Origin: Motilimonas eburnea
GTDB taxonomy: Bacteria; Pseudomonadota; Gammaproteobacteria; Enterobacterales; CBDFNC01
Assembly: GCF_021295345.1 (NCBI RefSeq)
Contig: NZ_JAIMJB010000001.1
Coordinates: forward strand, 363,708-427,707
DNA: 64,000 nucleotides
Direction of reading: 5' to 3'
In this document: one piece after another, positions 63,346 through 64,000 of the stretch
Numbering within the stretch: the first letter of the stretch is position 1
How the letters are laid out: the number at the start of each line of letters is the position of its first letter
Notes under the pieces: generated by a model
Seen by the model: only the letters and a program-made list of their open reading frames with translations
Told to the model about the DNA's origin: nothing
Database searches by the model: none
Program-made: the position numbers and the translations under genes

Positions 63346-64000
63346 TTAACCAAATATAATCTTTGAACGATATTCGCCGGACCAACCTGACTTTCTACGC
63401 TTGGCTGCTAAGCTATCTTTTTCGCTAATATCCTGCTTTATCGCGTTTAGTGCTGCTCGGTTAAACGCAGCCAAATGACTCGCTCCATCCGGATCTTTCA
63501 CCCTCAATTCATCTTCTCTAAATACAACGTCTAGTACCCAATGAAGCTGATTTTCGACATGCCAATGTTCTCTTACAGTACGAGCAGCCAGCTCCACATC
63601 AAGCTCTAGCGAACTGACATACCAACGTGAATCTCTGGTTCCTTTGCCATTGCTACTACGCTCACTCGCTACTTCAATGAACGTCTTTATATGTGGCCAC
63701 TTTTCTTTTAGCTCTGCTGGTAAGTTGGCTTCTATCTGCATGATATTTCGCCATTCTTTTCGTCCATGCCCTTGGTTTTCGTGAACGCATTCAATCATCC
63801 CGTTCGGTTGGTCATACACTGCAGCAAAAGCCTGTGTTACATGCTCGAAAAGCTTTGCTTGATTCCTTTTCAACTGAATTGTGAAATCACCTTTCTTTTT
63901 AATAATTTGCGCCATTGTTGGAGCTAAACAATGCAATGAATCTAACGTGACTATCGTATTCTTCAAAATCAGGGCATCAAGTACATCACGAGACAAGCTA
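63346..64000 (-). mobile_element. ISAs1-family transposase, C-terminal part (continues past the window)
   Basis: About 217 residues of a DDE transposase, frame open to the right edge (Ser-Leu precede the TTG at 63996). VTLDSLHCLAPTMAQ holds the second catalytic Asp. REHWHVENQLHWVLDVVF holds the catalytic Glu and is the ISAs1/H-repeat signature. DGASHLAAFNRAALNAIKQD also fits. A typical member is ~370 aa, so over half is visible and undamaged. The terminal inverted repeat should lie between 63262 and 63345; the GC-rich CAACAGGGCGGGATTCC at ~63317-63333 is a candidate but cannot be paired with the missing end. Confidence 0.9.

Noticed and set aside
1..64000. tRNA, rRNA or phage genes
   Set aside because: No T-loop GGTTCGAATCC-type sequences, rRNA segments or phage structural genes were seen on either strand.

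Overview
The window looks like chromosomal DNA of a facultatively anaerobic gammaproteobacterium of the Vibrio/Shewanella/Aeromonas type. The evidence is gene content: a VC2046/SO_2500-family gene, an NhaD antiporter, family B DNA polymerase II, a nagBAC/nagE amino-sugar locus, adhE, feoABC, ychJ-purU, a YfcZ/YiiS protein and a DUF2999-like protein. By eye the GC content is in the mid-40s percent, and coding density is high on both strands. I do not assign a genus. No rRNA, tRNA, CRISPR array or prophage was seen. The only mobile DNA is the C-terminal part of an ISAs1-type transposase running off the right edge.

Layout. 1-2.3 kb: the end of metNIQ (methionine ABC importer; metN begins outside the window). 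2.4-6 kb, minus strand: EVE-domain protein, xthA, an EamA-type exporter and a pentapeptide-repeat/K+-channel fusion. 6-10.8 kb: yqjG, an orphan response regulator with TPR-like output, a VC2046-family gene, purU and ychJ. 11-21.7 kb: a peptide-use region with an M17 aminopeptidase, an S9A oligopeptidase, a five-gene Yej-type peptide ABC importer and pyroglutamyl peptidase. 21.8-33.1 kb: a CadC-like membrane regulator, an exported esterase, a large lipoprotein zinc metalloprotease paired with an outer-membrane beta-barrel, an HTH protein and an HD-GYP phosphodiesterase. 33.2-39.9 kb: adhE behind an FNR-type promoter, a TetR regulator, an alpha/beta hydrolase, an M14-type hydrolase, a YfcZ/YiiS protein and an NlpC/P60 lipoprotein. 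40.3-46.5 kb: a PEGA/SUMF1 exported protein, nhaD and polB. 46.5-50.4 kb: a GDT1-type Mn/Ca exporter with yciH, divergent from feoABC. 50.5-56.3 kb: yfcE, nagC, nagA, nagB and divergent nagE. 56.5-64 kb: glnS, selO, yjbQ, a DUF2999-like protein, three poorly known genes and the partial IS.

How the genes work together. GlcNAc enters through NagE as the 6-phosphate, NagA deacetylates it and NagB converts it to fructose-6-phosphate. NagC probably represses both divergent units through two operator-like palindromes whose centres lie 315 bp apart. Peptides enter by the Yej-type system and can be trimmed by the M17, S9A and C15 peptidases. Two promoters, for adhE and feoABC, show the same geometry: an FNR-like box centred about 40.5 bp upstream of the predicted start, with a good -10. 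This suggests shared anaerobic control of mixed-acid/ethanol fermentation and ferrous iron uptake.

Most of the window is ordinary core genome. The least explained parts are the beta-barrel/metalloprotease pair with nearby regulators (21.8-31.9 kb), the Cys/His-headed pentapeptide K+ channel, the coiled-coil/PEGA/SUMF1 protein without the usual FGE cysteines, and the exported unknowns beside the IS.
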